Translations under genes and position numbers: made by a program | Part shown: in pieces, positions 9,550 to 18,057 of the stretch | Position numbering within the stretch: the first letter of the stretch is position 1 | Layout of the letters: every line of letters begins with the position of its first letter | The notes under the pieces: generated by a model | What the model was told of the DNA's origin: nothing | Database searches by the model: none | What the model saw: the letters and a program-made list of their open reading frames with translations, nothing else | Assembly (NCBI RefSeq): GCF_050033475.1 | Contig: NZ_CP188319.1 | Coordinates: 1,178,001-1,242,000, forward strand | Reading direction: 5' to 3' | DNA length: 64,000 nt | Source of the DNA: Cetobacterium sp050033475 | GTDB taxonomy: Bacteria; Fusobacteriota; Fusobacteriia; Fusobacteriales; Fusobacteriaceae

Positions 9550-11343
9550 ATGATAAGAGGAAATATAGAGGGAATCAGAGATTCCATTTTAAGTGAATTG
9601 GAAAGAATTCACGATTGTAATTTAGAGAAGGGAAGATTTGTTTCTGAAGAAGTTTTAGGAATAATGACTGAGGTAACAATTAGAATAAATAGAGAAATAA
9701 CTGTTGCTATAGATAGAAGAGGAAGAGTAATAGATGTTTCTATAGGAGATAGTAGCAGTGCAGAGTTACCAATCTTAGATATATCAAGTAGAAAATTAAG
9801 TGGAGTTAGAATTATTCATACACATCCAAATGGATATCCAAATTTATCTATGATAGATATTTCTGCTCTTCTAAAGTTAAAACTAGATGCAATAGCAGCT
9901 GTTGGAGTAACTGAAGAGGGGATTAATGGAGTAAATATAGGACTTTGTAAAATTGAAGGGGATAAACTGGAGTATAGAGAAATTGAAAATCTTACTGTGG
10001 AAGAGGCCTGTGATTTTGAATTTTTAGATATAGTTCAAAATATTGAAAAGGAATTAAGAAGAATAGACGTTACAGAGGATGAAAGTGAAGCTGCTATTTT
10101 GGTTGGAGTAGATAATCAAGAGAGTTTAGAAGAGCTAAGTGAGTTGGCTAGAGCCTGTGATGTTGCAGTTGTTGGAGAGCTTTTACAAAAAAGAAATAAA
10201 CCTGACAATGTATTCTATATAGGAAGTGGAAAGGTTAGAGATTTGGCTGTAATGAGACAAATTAAAAAAGCTAATCTTATAATTTTTGACGAGGAGTTAT
10301 CAGGGGTACAAATTAAAAATCTAGAGGCTGTTACAGGATGTAAGGTTATAGATAGAACAATATTAATTCTTGAGATTTTTGCTAGAAGAGCAAGAACAAG
10401 AGAAGCTAAAATTCAAGTTGAATTAGCTCAGTTAAAATATAGAAGTGGAAGACTTTTAGGACTTGGAAGTATAATGTCTAGAACAGGTGGAGGAATTGGA
10501 ACAAAGGGACCTGGAGAGAAAAAACTAGAAATAGATAGAAGAAGAATTAAGGATGAAATTTTTGAATTAAGACAAGAATTGGAAAAAATTAAAAAGAACA
10601 GAGCTCTTCAAAGGGAAAAAAGAGAAAGTTCTGGAATTCCAAAGGTTGCCCTTGTGGGATATACTAACGTTGGAAAATCAACTTTAAGAAACCTATTGGT
10701 AGATTTATACCCTGGAGATAATACAAGTAAAAAAGAAGCTGTATTTGCTGAAAATATGTTATTTGCAACATTGGATGCAACTACAAGATCAATTACTTTA
10801 CCAGATAAAAGAATAGCAGCTTTAACAGATACAGTTGGATTTGTTAGAAAATTACCTCATGACTTAGTTGAGGCATTTAAGTCAACACTGGAAGAGGTTG
10901 TATTCTCAGATTTATTAGTTCATGTGGTGGATGTTTCTTCAGAAACAGTTATTGAACAAATTAAAGCTGTTGAAACAGTTCTAAAGGAACTTTCTGCAGA
11001 TGATAAGGCAACAATATTAGCTCTTAATAAATGCGACAAGGCCACTGAGGAACAAATAGCAATGGTTAAGGAAGCATGTAAAAATTATACAATTTTAGAA
11101 ATTAGTGCTAAGGACAATATGAACATTGATACATTGATGGAAATGACTGTGGAAATGTTACCAAGAACAATGAAAAGAGTGGAATACTTAATTCCTTATT
11201 CAGAAAGTTCAATAAATGCATATTTACATAGAAATGGAATTATTGAAAATGAAGAGTATGAGGGAGAGGGAACTAAAATAGTAGCAACAGTAAGTGATGA
11301 AGTTTATAATAAAACAAAACAATTTATAGTAACTGAATTATAA
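9550..11343 (+). CDS. hflX: GTPase HflX with N-terminal JAMM/MPN-like extension
   Basis: Ribosome-associated GTPase that splits or rescues stalled 70S/50S particles. Residues about 200-360 are the HflX N-domain (YIGSGKV, ARRARTREAKIQVELAQLKY, GGGIGTKGPGE) and residues about 365-530 the G domain (GYTNVGKST, DTVGF, NKCD). At 597 residues it is much longer than the roughly 430-residue E. coli protein. The extra N-terminal part holds H90-x-H92-x7-S100-x2-D103, which exactly matches the JAMM metallo-isopeptidase pattern, with E41 as a possible catalytic glutamate. The extension resembles what I know of clostridial HflX proteins. ATG 9550 is used. Confidence 0.93.
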   Translation: MIRGNIEGIRDSILSELERIHDCNLEKGRFVSEEVLGIMTEVTIRINREITVAIDRRGRVIDVSIGDSSSAELPILDISSRKLSGVRIIHTHPNGYPNLSMIDISALLKLKLDAIAAVGVTEEGINGVNIGLCKIEGDKLEYREIENLTVEEACDFEFLDIVQNIEKELRRIDVTEDESEAAILVGVDNQESLEELSELARACDVAVVGELLQKRNKPDNVFYIGSGKVRDLAVMRQIKKANLIIFDEELSGVQIKNLEAVTGCKVIDRTILILEIFARRARTREAKIQVELAQLKYRSGRLLGLGSIMSRTGGGIGTKGPGEKKLEIDRRRIKDEIFELRQELEKIKKNRALQREKRESSGIPKVALVGYTNVGKSTLRNLLVDLYPGDNTSKKEAVFAENMLFATLDATTRSITLPDKRIAALTDTVGFVRKLPHDLVEAFKSTLEEVVFSDLLVHVVDVSSETVIEQIKAVETVLKELSADDKATILALNKCDKATEEQIAMVKEACKNYTILEISAKDNMNIDTLMEMTVEMLPRTMKRVEYLIPYSESSINAYLHRNGIIENEEYEGEGTKIVATVSDEVYNKTKQFIVTEL

Positions 11344-11364
11344 AATTTTCTAGGGGGAGATTCT

Positions 11365-12336
11365 ATGAAAAAATTGCTAAGTATTTTATTTTTAGGGACT
11401 TCAATTTGCTTAATGGCTGATGAAGTTGTGGTGTATGGACCTAGTTCTATGAAATGGGTTGAAAAGGATTATGGACCAATATTTGAAAAAAATACGGGTC
11501 ATAAAATTAAATTTATTTCTGTGGATGGATTAGTTCCAAGAATGAAGTTAGAAAAAGTAAATCCAAAGAGTGATGTGGTTTTAGGATTAACTCAAGTTCT
11601 TGGGGAAGTTGCCAAGGAGGAGAAATTAATTTCTAAATATGTTCCTAAAAATTTAGATAAAATAGCCAATGATAAGTATAGTTTTGATAAGGAAGGATAT
11701 ATAACTCCCTTTGACTATGGATTTATGGCAATAAATTATAATAGCGAAAATTTAAAGGAAGCTCCAAAGACTTTAGAAGAGATTGGAAAAATAAAAAATT
11801 CCTTAATAATAGAGGATCCAAGATCGGCCACAGGGCAGGAATTATTATTTTGGAGTTATGGGCTTTATGGGAAAAATTGGATGAAGTTCTGGGAAACTTT
11901 AAAGCCAAGTATTGCCAGTGTAGCTTCTGGTTGGACAGAGGCCTTTGGTAAATTTACAGGAGGAGAGGCTCCGATGATGACAGGATATGCAACTAGCAGT
12001 ATATTTTTCTATATGGATGGAGCAGAGAATAAATATAAAAGCTTTATTCCAGAGGATGGAGGATATGTATATTTAGAAGGAGCAGCTCTAACAAAAAAGA
12101 AAAAAATAAAGGATGGGGCTAAGGAATTTATGGATAGTATTTTAACCAATGAATTCCAAGATTTAGTGGCGGAAAAAAATTATATGTTCCCAGTTACCCA
12201 TGTGGAGTTGCCAGAAACTTTTAAATATGTTCCTAGTACTGATAAGGTTGTGATTCTTTCCCAGGAGGACGTAAAGGAATTAAGTAAGAATTTAGAAAGC
12301 TATAGAAAAGAATTGTTAGAATTTTTAAAAAAATAG
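11365..12336 (+). CDS. thiB: ThiB/TbpA-like thiamine ABC transporter substrate-binding protein
   Basis: Periplasmic binding protein, 323 residues, with an N-terminal signal peptide (MKKLLSILFLGTSICLMA). Similarity to E. coli ThiB runs through the chain: SDVVLGL, PFDYGFMAINYN, IEDPRSATG, SGWTEAFGKFTGGEAPMMTGYATS and FQDLVAEKNYMFPV. It should deliver thiamine or a phosphate ester to a permease, but no thiPQ genes are adjacent, so the partner must be elsewhere. It starts 21 bases after hflX with an AGGGGGAG site and is probably co-transcribed with it. No TPP riboswitch fits in the gap. Another small cationic ligand is possible. Confidence 0.82.
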   Translation: MKKLLSILFLGTSICLMADEVVVYGPSSMKWVEKDYGPIFEKNTGHKIKFISVDGLVPRMKLEKVNPKSDVVLGLTQVLGEVAKEEKLISKYVPKNLDKIANDKYSFDKEGYITPFDYGFMAINYNSENLKEAPKTLEEIGKIKNSLIIEDPRSATGQELLFWSYGLYGKNWMKFWETLKPSIASVASGWTEAFGKFTGGEAPMMTGYATSSIFFYMDGAENKYKSFIPEDGGYVYLEGAALTKKKKIKDGAKEFMDSILTNEFQDLVAEKNYMFPVTHVELPETFKYVPSTDKVVILSQEDVKELSKNLESYRKELLEFLKK

Positions 12337-12365
12337 TTGAATTTATAAAATAATTATGCTACAAT
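12337..12365 (+). promoter_or_regulatory. Promoter of the pyr operon leader
   Basis: TTGAAT (12337-12342), 17-base spacer, TACAAT (12360-12365). It starts one base after the thiB stop and precedes the leader ORF by about 35 bases. Confidence 0.8.
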
Positions 12366-12399
12366 CTTCCAAGCATGTAAAAAAAGGAGGATGGCAAGA

Positions 12400-12543
12400 G
12401 TGCTGAGAATGGCTTGTTTTAAGAGGAAAAAAGATAGAACAAAACCTATATTTCTTTTAAATAATTTGTCATTATTTTCTATATTTTTGCTATCTATTTT
12501 ATATATTTCAAATATTGGGAATAGTAACTACATTAATTTGTAG
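12400..12543 (+). CDS. Putative pyr operon leader peptide (PyrL-like), 47 aa
   Basis: Small reading frame starting with GTG, 9 bases after AAGGAGG (12384-12390). ATG 12391 and ATG 12409 are in the same frame; the first abuts the ribosome site directly. The N-terminal part is basic (CFKRKKDRTK); the rest is encoded by very U-rich RNA (12440-12516). The TAG stop lies inside the 3' arm of the terminator that follows. This is the arrangement of the E. coli pyrBI leader, where slow transcription through the U-tract at low UTP lets the ribosome catch up and block the terminator. The peptide itself shows no similarity to E. coli PyrL; its role is inferred from position. Confidence 0.72.
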   Translation: MLRMACFKRKKDRTKPIFLLNNLSLFSIFLLSILYISNIGNSNYINL

Positions 12544-12559
12544 TTCTATTCCCTTTTTT
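12517..12559 (+). terminator. Attenuator terminator upstream of pyrB
   Basis: GGGAATAG plus AACTACA pairs with TGTAGTT plus CTATTCCC (15 pairs, one bulged T), followed by six T. It overlaps the leader peptide stop codon and ends 23 bases before pyrB, so it must be read through for operon expression. Confidence 0.88.
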
Positions 12560-12582
12560 ATTAAAAAAATTTAGGAGGTAAC

Positions 12583-13647
12583 ATGAGAGATTTTATATCA
12601 ATGAAGGATTTTACAAAAGATGAAATTTTAGAAATTTTGGATTTAGCAGAGAAATTAGATAAAAATCCTCAGGGGACGTTATTGGAGGATAAAATTGTGG
12701 CAAGTTTATTTTTCGAACCATCCACAAGAACTAGACTGTCCTTTACCTCTGGAGCATATAGAGTTGGAGCAAAGGTTTTAGGTTTCGATTCACCAGATGC
12801 GACTTCCTTAAAAAAGGGAGAGAGTTTAAGAGATACTATAAAAATGACAGAGGCTTACTCAGATGTGATAGTTATGAGACATCCAATAGATGGAGCGGCA
12901 AGATTTGCTACGGAGGTAGCCAATGTACCTATTTTAAATGCAGGGGATGGAGCAAATGAACATCCAAGTCAAACCTTATTAGACCTTTATACAATAAAGG
13001 AGGAAAAGGGAAGAATAGAAAAATTAAAGGTAGCCTTTGTGGGAGATTTGAAGTATGGAAGAACAGTTCATTCTCTAAGTAAGGCCCTGGCAATGTTTGA
13101 ATGTGAATTTTTCTTTGTGGCTCCAGAATTAATTCAAATACCTGATCATATAATAAAATATTTAGATGGGCATGGAATAAAATATACTTTAGTTTCTGAT
13201 TATAAGGAGATTTTAAAGGATATAGACGTGATGTATATGACAAGAATTCAAAGGGAAAGATTTGAGAATCCTCAGGATTATGAAAAGGTTAAAAATGTGT
13301 ATCAAATAAATAGAGAGAGCATTGAAGGGAAGGCAAAGGAGGATATGATAATTTTACATCCACTTCCTAGGGTTGATGAAATTGATATAGACCTAGATGA
13401 TACAAAATATGCTTTATATTTTAAACAGGCTAGAAATGGAGTTCCAGTTAGGGAAGCCATGTATGTAATAGCTTTAGATAGATATGAAATGAAAAGTAAG
13501 AAAAATGATGATATAGAGGTTACAGAATCAGAAAAAAGATTATGTACAAATGGAAGATGTGTAACTAAGGTTGAAAAGACTAAAAATAAAACAGTTACTG
13601 AAAATGGAATAAAATACTGTTACTACTGCGGAAGAGAAATTAAATAA
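12583..13647 (+). CDS. pyrB: Aspartate carbamoyltransferase with C-terminal PyrI-like zinc domain
   Basis: Condenses carbamoyl phosphate and aspartate, the first committed step of UMP synthesis. The FFEPSTRTRLSF carbamoyl-phosphate loop, MRHPIDGAA, GDGANEHPSQTLLD and LHPLPRVDEI are all present. The protein has 354 residues against about 305-310 for free catalytic chains. The extra C-terminus carries C321-x4-C326-x19-C346-x2-C349, the layout of the zinc domain of the regulatory chain PyrI (CPNSNC...CKYC), but without PyrI's nucleotide-binding domain. In E. coli that zinc domain docks on the catalytic chain, so here it may hold the assembly together. First gene of pyrBKDFCE. Confidence 0.95.
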   Translation: MRDFISMKDFTKDEILEILDLAEKLDKNPQGTLLEDKIVASLFFEPSTRTRLSFTSGAYRVGAKVLGFDSPDATSLKKGESLRDTIKMTEAYSDVIVMRHPIDGAARFATEVANVPILNAGDGANEHPSQTLLDLYTIKEEKGRIEKLKVAFVGDLKYGRTVHSLSKALAMFECEFFFVAPELIQIPDHIIKYLDGHGIKYTLVSDYKEILKDIDVMYMTRIQRERFENPQDYEKVKNVYQINRESIEGKAKEDMIILHPLPRVDEIDIDLDDTKYALYFKQARNGVPVREAMYVIALDRYEMKSKKNDDIEVTESEKRLCTNGRCVTKVEKTKNKTVTENGIKYCYYCGREIK

Positions 13648-13663
13648 TTCTAAGGGGGAAAAA

Positions 13664-14467
13664 ATGTTTTTAGAAATTGGAGAGATACTAGAAAATAAAT
13701 ATATCAGTGATAGATATTATTTAATGAAGGTGAAGGTAAAAAAATCTGCTGAAAAATCAATGGCAGGACAGTTTTTTATGTTAAAGAATAAAAATGAGAT
13801 AATGATTTTAAGAAGACCAATTAGTTTACACAATAGAGATTTAAAAGAAAATACATTGGAATTTTACTATGAAGTTAAGGGAAAGGGAACTGTGGAATTT
13901 TCTAAGATGGTTCCAGGAGAAAAAATAGATTTACAGGGTCCACTAGGAACTGGTTTTAAAACTGAAATGAAGGATAAAACAGTGGTAGTTATCGGTGGTG
14001 GAATGGGAATAGCTCCTATGAAGCTTCTTATAAATGAGTTAAAGAAAAATAATAGAGTGATATTTATAGCAGGTGGAAGAAATTCTGGAGCTGTGACAAT
14101 ACTTAAAAATTTAGATTTAGAAGGTGTGGAAGTTGCTATAACTACAGATGATGGTTCTGTTGGGAAAAAGGGAAATGTAGTTATGGAACTAAAGGAAATT
14201 TTAAAAAGTGAAAAAGTTGATTTAATCCAAACTTGTGGACCTCATGGAATGATGGAGGCAATTGGTAAGGTAGCTATAGAACATGGAGTAGAATGTGAAG
14301 TTTCTCTAGAGGAGAGAATGGCCTGTGGAGTTAAGGCTTGTGTAGGATGTTCAATAAAAACATTGGATGGTATGAAAAAAGTTTGTCATGATGGACCTGT
14401 ATTCGATGCAAAAATTATTGTGGATATGGATCCAGTGGAAAATACAGGTTGTTCTTGCGGAAAATAG
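13664..14467 (+). CDS. pyrK: Dihydroorotate dehydrogenase electron transfer subunit
   Basis: FAD and [2Fe-2S] subunit that passes electrons from class 1B PyrD to NAD+. The 267 residues show the ferredoxin-reductase-like order: flavin-binding RRPISLH, nucleotide-binding VIGGGMGIAPM and a C-terminal cluster motif CGVKACVGC with a later Cys (KKVCHDGPVF). ATG 13664 follows AAGGGGG. It lies 16 bases after pyrB and 10 bases before pyrD, consistent with a PyrDK heterotetramer. Confidence 0.94.
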   Translation: MFLEIGEILENKYISDRYYLMKVKVKKSAEKSMAGQFFMLKNKNEIMILRRPISLHNRDLKENTLEFYYEVKGKGTVEFSKMVPGEKIDLQGPLGTGFKTEMKDKTVVVIGGGMGIAPMKLLINELKKNNRVIFIAGGRNSGAVTILKNLDLEGVEVAITTDDGSVGKKGNVVMELKEILKSEKVDLIQTCGPHGMMEAIGKVAIEHGVECEVSLEERMACGVKACVGCSIKTLDGMKKVCHDGPVFDAKIIVDMDPVENTGCSCGK

Positions 14468-14477
14468 GGGGAAGAAA

Positions 14478-15395
14478 ATGAACAGATTAAAAACTACTTT
14501 TTTAGGTGTAAATTTTGAAAATCCAATAGTAACTTCTTCAGGATGTTTTGGATTTGGATTAGAATATAAGGATTATTATGATCCAAATGAATTGGGTGGA
14601 ATTGTTGTAAAGGGAATTACCATGGAAGCAAGGGATGGAAACTACGGAACAAGAATAGCAGAAACTCCAGGAGGAATGCTAAACTGTGTTGGATTGGAAA
14701 ATCCAGGGGTAGATTATTTCGAGAGGGTAATCCTAAAGGACTTAAAAAAAGCGGGAATCAAAGTACCTATAATAGTTAATATAAATGGAAAAACAATAGA
14801 GGAATATGTGGAGTTAGCTAAAAGAGTTGAAGCCATGGAAGATGTGGATATGATAGAATTAAATATTTCTTGTCCAAATGTTAAGGATGGTGGAATGGCT
14901 TTTGGTGCAAACCCTGAGGTAGCAGGAGCTACTACAAAGGCAGTAAGAGAGGTAACAACAAAACCTCTAATAGTAAAGTTATCTCCAAATGTTACAGATA
15001 TAGCCTATGTGGCAAAGGTTGTAGAAGCAAATGGAGCAGATGGAATTTCTATGATAAATACCTTACTTGGAATGGCTATAGATATAAAGAAAAAGAAACC
15101 AGTTTTAGGAAATACCTTTGGAGGATTTTCTGGACCAGCGGTGAAACCTGTGGCCTTAAGAATGATTTATCAAGTTAGAAAGGCTGTAAAAATTCCAATT
15201 ATTGGAATGGGAGGAATAAGCTCAGCTGAGGATGCAATTGAATTCATGATGGCAGGGGCAGATATGGTATCATTAGGAACAGGATTATTTGGAAATCCAA
15301 TGTTGCCTTTAGAAGTTAAAGAGGGATTGAGACAATACTGTGAGGATAATGATTTAAAAAATATAAGTGAGATTGTAGGAGCAGTGCATAGATAA
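14478..15395 (+). CDS. pyrD: Dihydroorotate dehydrogenase, class 1B
   Basis: Oxidises dihydroorotate to orotate with PyrK as partner. 305 residues; ELNISCPNVKDGG with the class 1B catalytic cysteine region, KLSPNVTDI, NTLLGMAIDIKK and GMGGISSAEDAIEFMMAGA (FMN phosphate site) are present. A frame extends upstream to 14388, but ATG 14478 is preceded by AGGGGGAAG and gives the normal length. Cytosolic. Confidence 0.95.
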   Translation: MNRLKTTFLGVNFENPIVTSSGCFGFGLEYKDYYDPNELGGIVVKGITMEARDGNYGTRIAETPGGMLNCVGLENPGVDYFERVILKDLKKAGIKVPIIVNINGKTIEEYVELAKRVEAMEDVDMIELNISCPNVKDGGMAFGANPEVAGATTKAVREVTTKPLIVKLSPNVTDIAYVAKVVEANGADGISMINTLLGMAIDIKKKKPVLGNTFGGFSGPAVKPVALRMIYQVRKAVKIPIIGMGGISSAEDAIEFMMAGADMVSLGTGLFGNPMLPLEVKEGLRQYCEDNDLKNISEIVGAVHR

Positions 15396-15413
15396 AAATT
15401 TAGGAGGAGAGAA

Positions 15414-16133
15414 ATGAATATAAAAGACAGAATGATAATAGCTTTGGATTATTCAGATCCAAAGGATGCTAAGGAAATAGTTGAAAGATTGGGAGATGCA
15501 GCTAGTTTCTATAAGGTTGGTTTAGAATTATTTTTAAACTCCAAGGGAGAAATGGTGGAGTATTTAACCGAGAAGGGAAAGAAAGTTTTCTTAGATCTTA
15601 AATTCCACGATATTCCAAATACAACAACAATGGCTTCTATATTTGCAGCTAAGAAAAATGTATTCATGTTCAATGTCCATTCAGGTGGAGGAAAGAAAAT
15701 GATGAAATCTGTTGCTGAGAAGGCAAAGGAAATAAATCCTGAAACTTTAGCTATAGGTGTAACTGTTCTAACAAGTTTTTCTGAGGAAGATATAAGAGAA
15801 ACTTATATGAGTGAACTTTCTTTAAAGGATTTAGCTTTAAACTTAGCAAAAATTACAAAGGAAGCTGGAATGGACGGAGTAGTTTGTTCTCCTTGGGAAG
15901 CTAAATATGTTAAGGAAGTTTGCGGAGAGGAATTTAAAACTGTATGTCCAGGAGTTAGACCTAGATGGTCTGTGGCCAATGACCAAGAAAGAATAATGAC
16001 ACCAAAGGATGCAATAATGAATGGATGTGATTATTTAGTTGTGGGAAGACCAATCACTAAACATGAAAATCCTCAAGTGGCTGCTGAAATGGTGTTGGCT
16101 GAAATAGAGGAAGGACTAAAGGGAAAATGCTAA
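15414..16133 (+). CDS. pyrF: Orotidine-5'-phosphate decarboxylase
   Basis: Last step to UMP. 239 residues; the catalytic Lys-Asp array is in FLDLKFHDIPNT, with VGLELF near the N-terminus and a C-terminal VVGRPITKHENP phosphate-binding segment. ATG 15414 follows TAGGAGGAG. The 3' end overlaps pyrC by 7 bases, suggesting translational coupling. Confidence 0.95.
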   Translation: MNIKDRMIIALDYSDPKDAKEIVERLGDAASFYKVGLELFLNSKGEMVEYLTEKGKKVFLDLKFHDIPNTTTMASIFAAKKNVFMFNVHSGGGKKMMKSVAEKAKEINPETLAIGVTVLTSFSEEDIRETYMSELSLKDLALNLAKITKEAGMDGVVCSPWEAKYVKEVCGEEFKTVCPGVRPRWSVANDQERIMTPKDAIMNGCDYLVVGRPITKHENPQVAAEMVLAEIEEGLKGKC

Positions 16134-17329
16134 TAAAAAATTGTAAATTGGTTTTGGAAAATGAACAGGAAGTTATAAGAGATATAGAAATAACTTCTGG
16201 AATTATAACAGCCATTGGGGAAAAGTTAGAAGCTAAAAATGGTGAAGAAATAATAGATGCCGAGGGAAATTATGTTCTTCCAGGAATAATTGATGTTCAT
16301 ACTCATATGAGAGATCCAGGATTATGTCATAAGGAGGACTTTACAACTGGAAGTATGGCCTGTGCCAAGGGTGGAGTCACAACATTTATCGATATGCCAA
16401 ATACAGTTCCTAATACAACAACGGAAAAGATTTTAGAGGAGAAAAGAAATAATTCTTTACTGATGTCCTATAGCGATTATGGTTTCCATTTTGGGGGAAG
16501 TAGAAATGATAATTCACAGGAGATAGAAAAGGTAAAGGATGGAGTTGCTTCTACAAAAATATTTTTAAATATGTCCACGGGAGATATGTTAGTTGAAGAG
16601 GAAAAAGTTTTAGAGAATTTATTTAGAAGTTCTAAAATAATTTCAGTGCATGGAGAGGAAGAAATGGTAGATAGAGCCATTGACCTATGTAGAAAATATA
16701 AAAAACCTTTATATCTTTGTCATCTTTCTAAGGAAAGTGAAGTGGAATCCTTAAGAAAAGCTAAGGAGGAGGGATTAGAGGTTTATGGAGAGGTTGCACC
16801 TCATCATTTATTTTTTAACGAAATGGATAAGAGTCAATTGATGAGAATGAAGCCAGAATTGAAAAGTAAAAAGGATAATGAAGCTCTGTGGAAGGGATTG
16901 ATGGATGGAACAATTGATACAATTGGAACTGATCATGCTCCCCATAGATTGGAAGAAAAAATGGAAAAGGTTACCTTTGGAATTCCTGGGGTAGAACATT
17001 CTTTGGAAATGATGTTAAGGGGTGTGGAAGAGAAAAAGTTAACCATGAGAAGATTAATAGAAGTAATGAGTATAAATCCTGGAAAAATTTTCAAAATAAA
17101 AGGTAAGGGAAATATACAGGTTGGAAATGATGGAGATTTAGTTATTGTGGATCTAAATCAAAAAAGGATAATTGAAAGAGACGAAGTAATATCTAAGTGT
17201 GGTTGGAGTCCTTATGAGGGACAAAAAACAGGGGGAACTGTTAGAACTACTATATTAAGGGGACAAGTAGTTTACAATCACGGTGAATTTTATAAAAAAA
17301 TTGGAAGGGAAGTGCAATACAATGGATAG
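16127..17329 (+). CDS. pyrC: Dihydroorotase
   Basis: Closes carbamoyl aspartate to dihydroorotate. 400 residues, class I type; the metal motif VHTHMRDPG, CHLSKESE, APHH and the catalytic DHAPH are visible. ATG 16127 overlaps the end of pyrF and its AAGGGAAA site is inside pyrF. Its own end overlaps pyrE by 8 bases. Confidence 0.95.
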   Translation: MLIKNCKLVLENEQEVIRDIEITSGIITAIGEKLEAKNGEEIIDAEGNYVLPGIIDVHTHMRDPGLCHKEDFTTGSMACAKGGVTTFIDMPNTVPNTTTEKILEEKRNNSLLMSYSDYGFHFGGSRNDNSQEIEKVKDGVASTKIFLNMSTGDMLVEEEKVLENLFRSSKIISVHGEEEMVDRAIDLCRKYKKPLYLCHLSKESEVESLRKAKEEGLEVYGEVAPHHLFFNEMDKSQLMRMKPELKSKKDNEALWKGLMDGTIDTIGTDHAPHRLEEKMEKVTFGIPGVEHSLEMMLRGVEEKKLTMRRLIEVMSINPGKIFKIKGKGNIQVGNDGDLVIVDLNQKRIIERDEVISKCGWSPYEGQKTGGTVRTTILRGQVVYNHGEFYKKIGREVQYNG

Positions 17330-17945
17330 AGAGAGAAGAGTAGCAAAGGCATTATTATCAACAGAGGCGGTAAAATTAAATGTAAAGGAACCATTTACAT
17401 TTGTATCAGGAATTAAAAGTCCAATATACTGTGATAACAGAAAGATGATAGGATTTCCTGAGGAAAGAAAAGTAGTAGTAAGAGAGTTTATAAAAGTTCT
17501 AGAGAAAAGAGATTTTGATGTGGTGGCTGGAACAGCTACAGCAGGAATTCCTTGGGCAGCTTTTATAGCTACTGAAATGAATGTGCCAATGGCATATATT
17601 AGAGGAGAAAAGAAAGCTCACGGAGCTGGAAAACAAATAGAAGGTGCAGATTTAGCTGGAAAAAATGTTGTGGTAATTGAGGATTTAATTTCAACAGGTG
17701 GAAGTTCAATAAAAGCTGTAAATGCAGCAAGAGAAGCTGGAGCAGCATCTGTAAAGGTTTTATCAATATTCTCATATGAATTCCAAAAGGCATACGATAA
17801 CTTTGAAGGTGCAGAGATTAGATGGGAATCATTATCAAACTTTAACTCTTTAATAGAAGTGGCTAAGGAAGAGAAATATTTAACAGCTGAGGAAGCAGAA
17901 ATAGCAGCGAAATGGAATAAAACTCCAGATACTTGGGGAAGATAA
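17322..17945 (+). CDS. pyrE: Orotate phosphoribosyltransferase
   Basis: Adds ribose 5-phosphate from PRPP to orotate. 207 residues; the PRPP loop VVVIEDLISTGGSS and the flexible-loop RGEKKAHGAGKQIEG are typical. The frame runs upstream to a GTG at 17283 inside pyrC, but ATG 17322 has GGAAGGGAAG at the right distance. Last gene of the pyr operon; a strong terminator follows. Confidence 0.95.
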   Translation: MDRERRVAKALLSTEAVKLNVKEPFTFVSGIKSPIYCDNRKMIGFPEERKVVVREFIKVLEKRDFDVVAGTATAGIPWAAFIATEMNVPMAYIRGEKKAHGAGKQIEGADLAGKNVVVIEDLISTGGSSIKAVNAAREAGAASVKVLSIFSYEFQKAYDNFEGAEIRWESLSNFNSLIEVAKEEKYLTAEEAEIAAKWNKTPDTWGR

Positions 17946-17959
17946 TAGATTATACAAGA

Positions 17960-17992
17960 TGAAACTCTGTTTTAGAAACAGAGTTTTTTTTT
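17960..17992 (+). terminator. Terminator of the pyr operon
   Basis: AAACTCTGTTT-TAG-AAACAGAGTTT perfect 11-base stem with a run of about ten T, 16 bases after the pyrE stop. Confidence 0.93.
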
Positions 17993-18057
17993 TGAAAGAA
18001 AAAATCTCTAAGAAAAGTATAGTTGAGTAACATACTTATAATTAGGGAGGCACAATT

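Noticed and set aside
11344..11364. TPP riboswitch for the ThiB-like gene
   Set aside because: The gap after hflX is only 21 bases and contains just the ribosome site.
12391..12393. ATG 12391 as start of the pyr leader peptide
   Set aside because: It abuts the GGAGG site with no spacer; GTG 12400 in the same frame has a normal 9-base spacing. ATG 12409 cannot be excluded.
18037..18042. TATAAT as the amt -10 box
   Set aside because: It would start transcription at or beyond the GGGAGG ribosome site, so a functional promoter here is unlikely.
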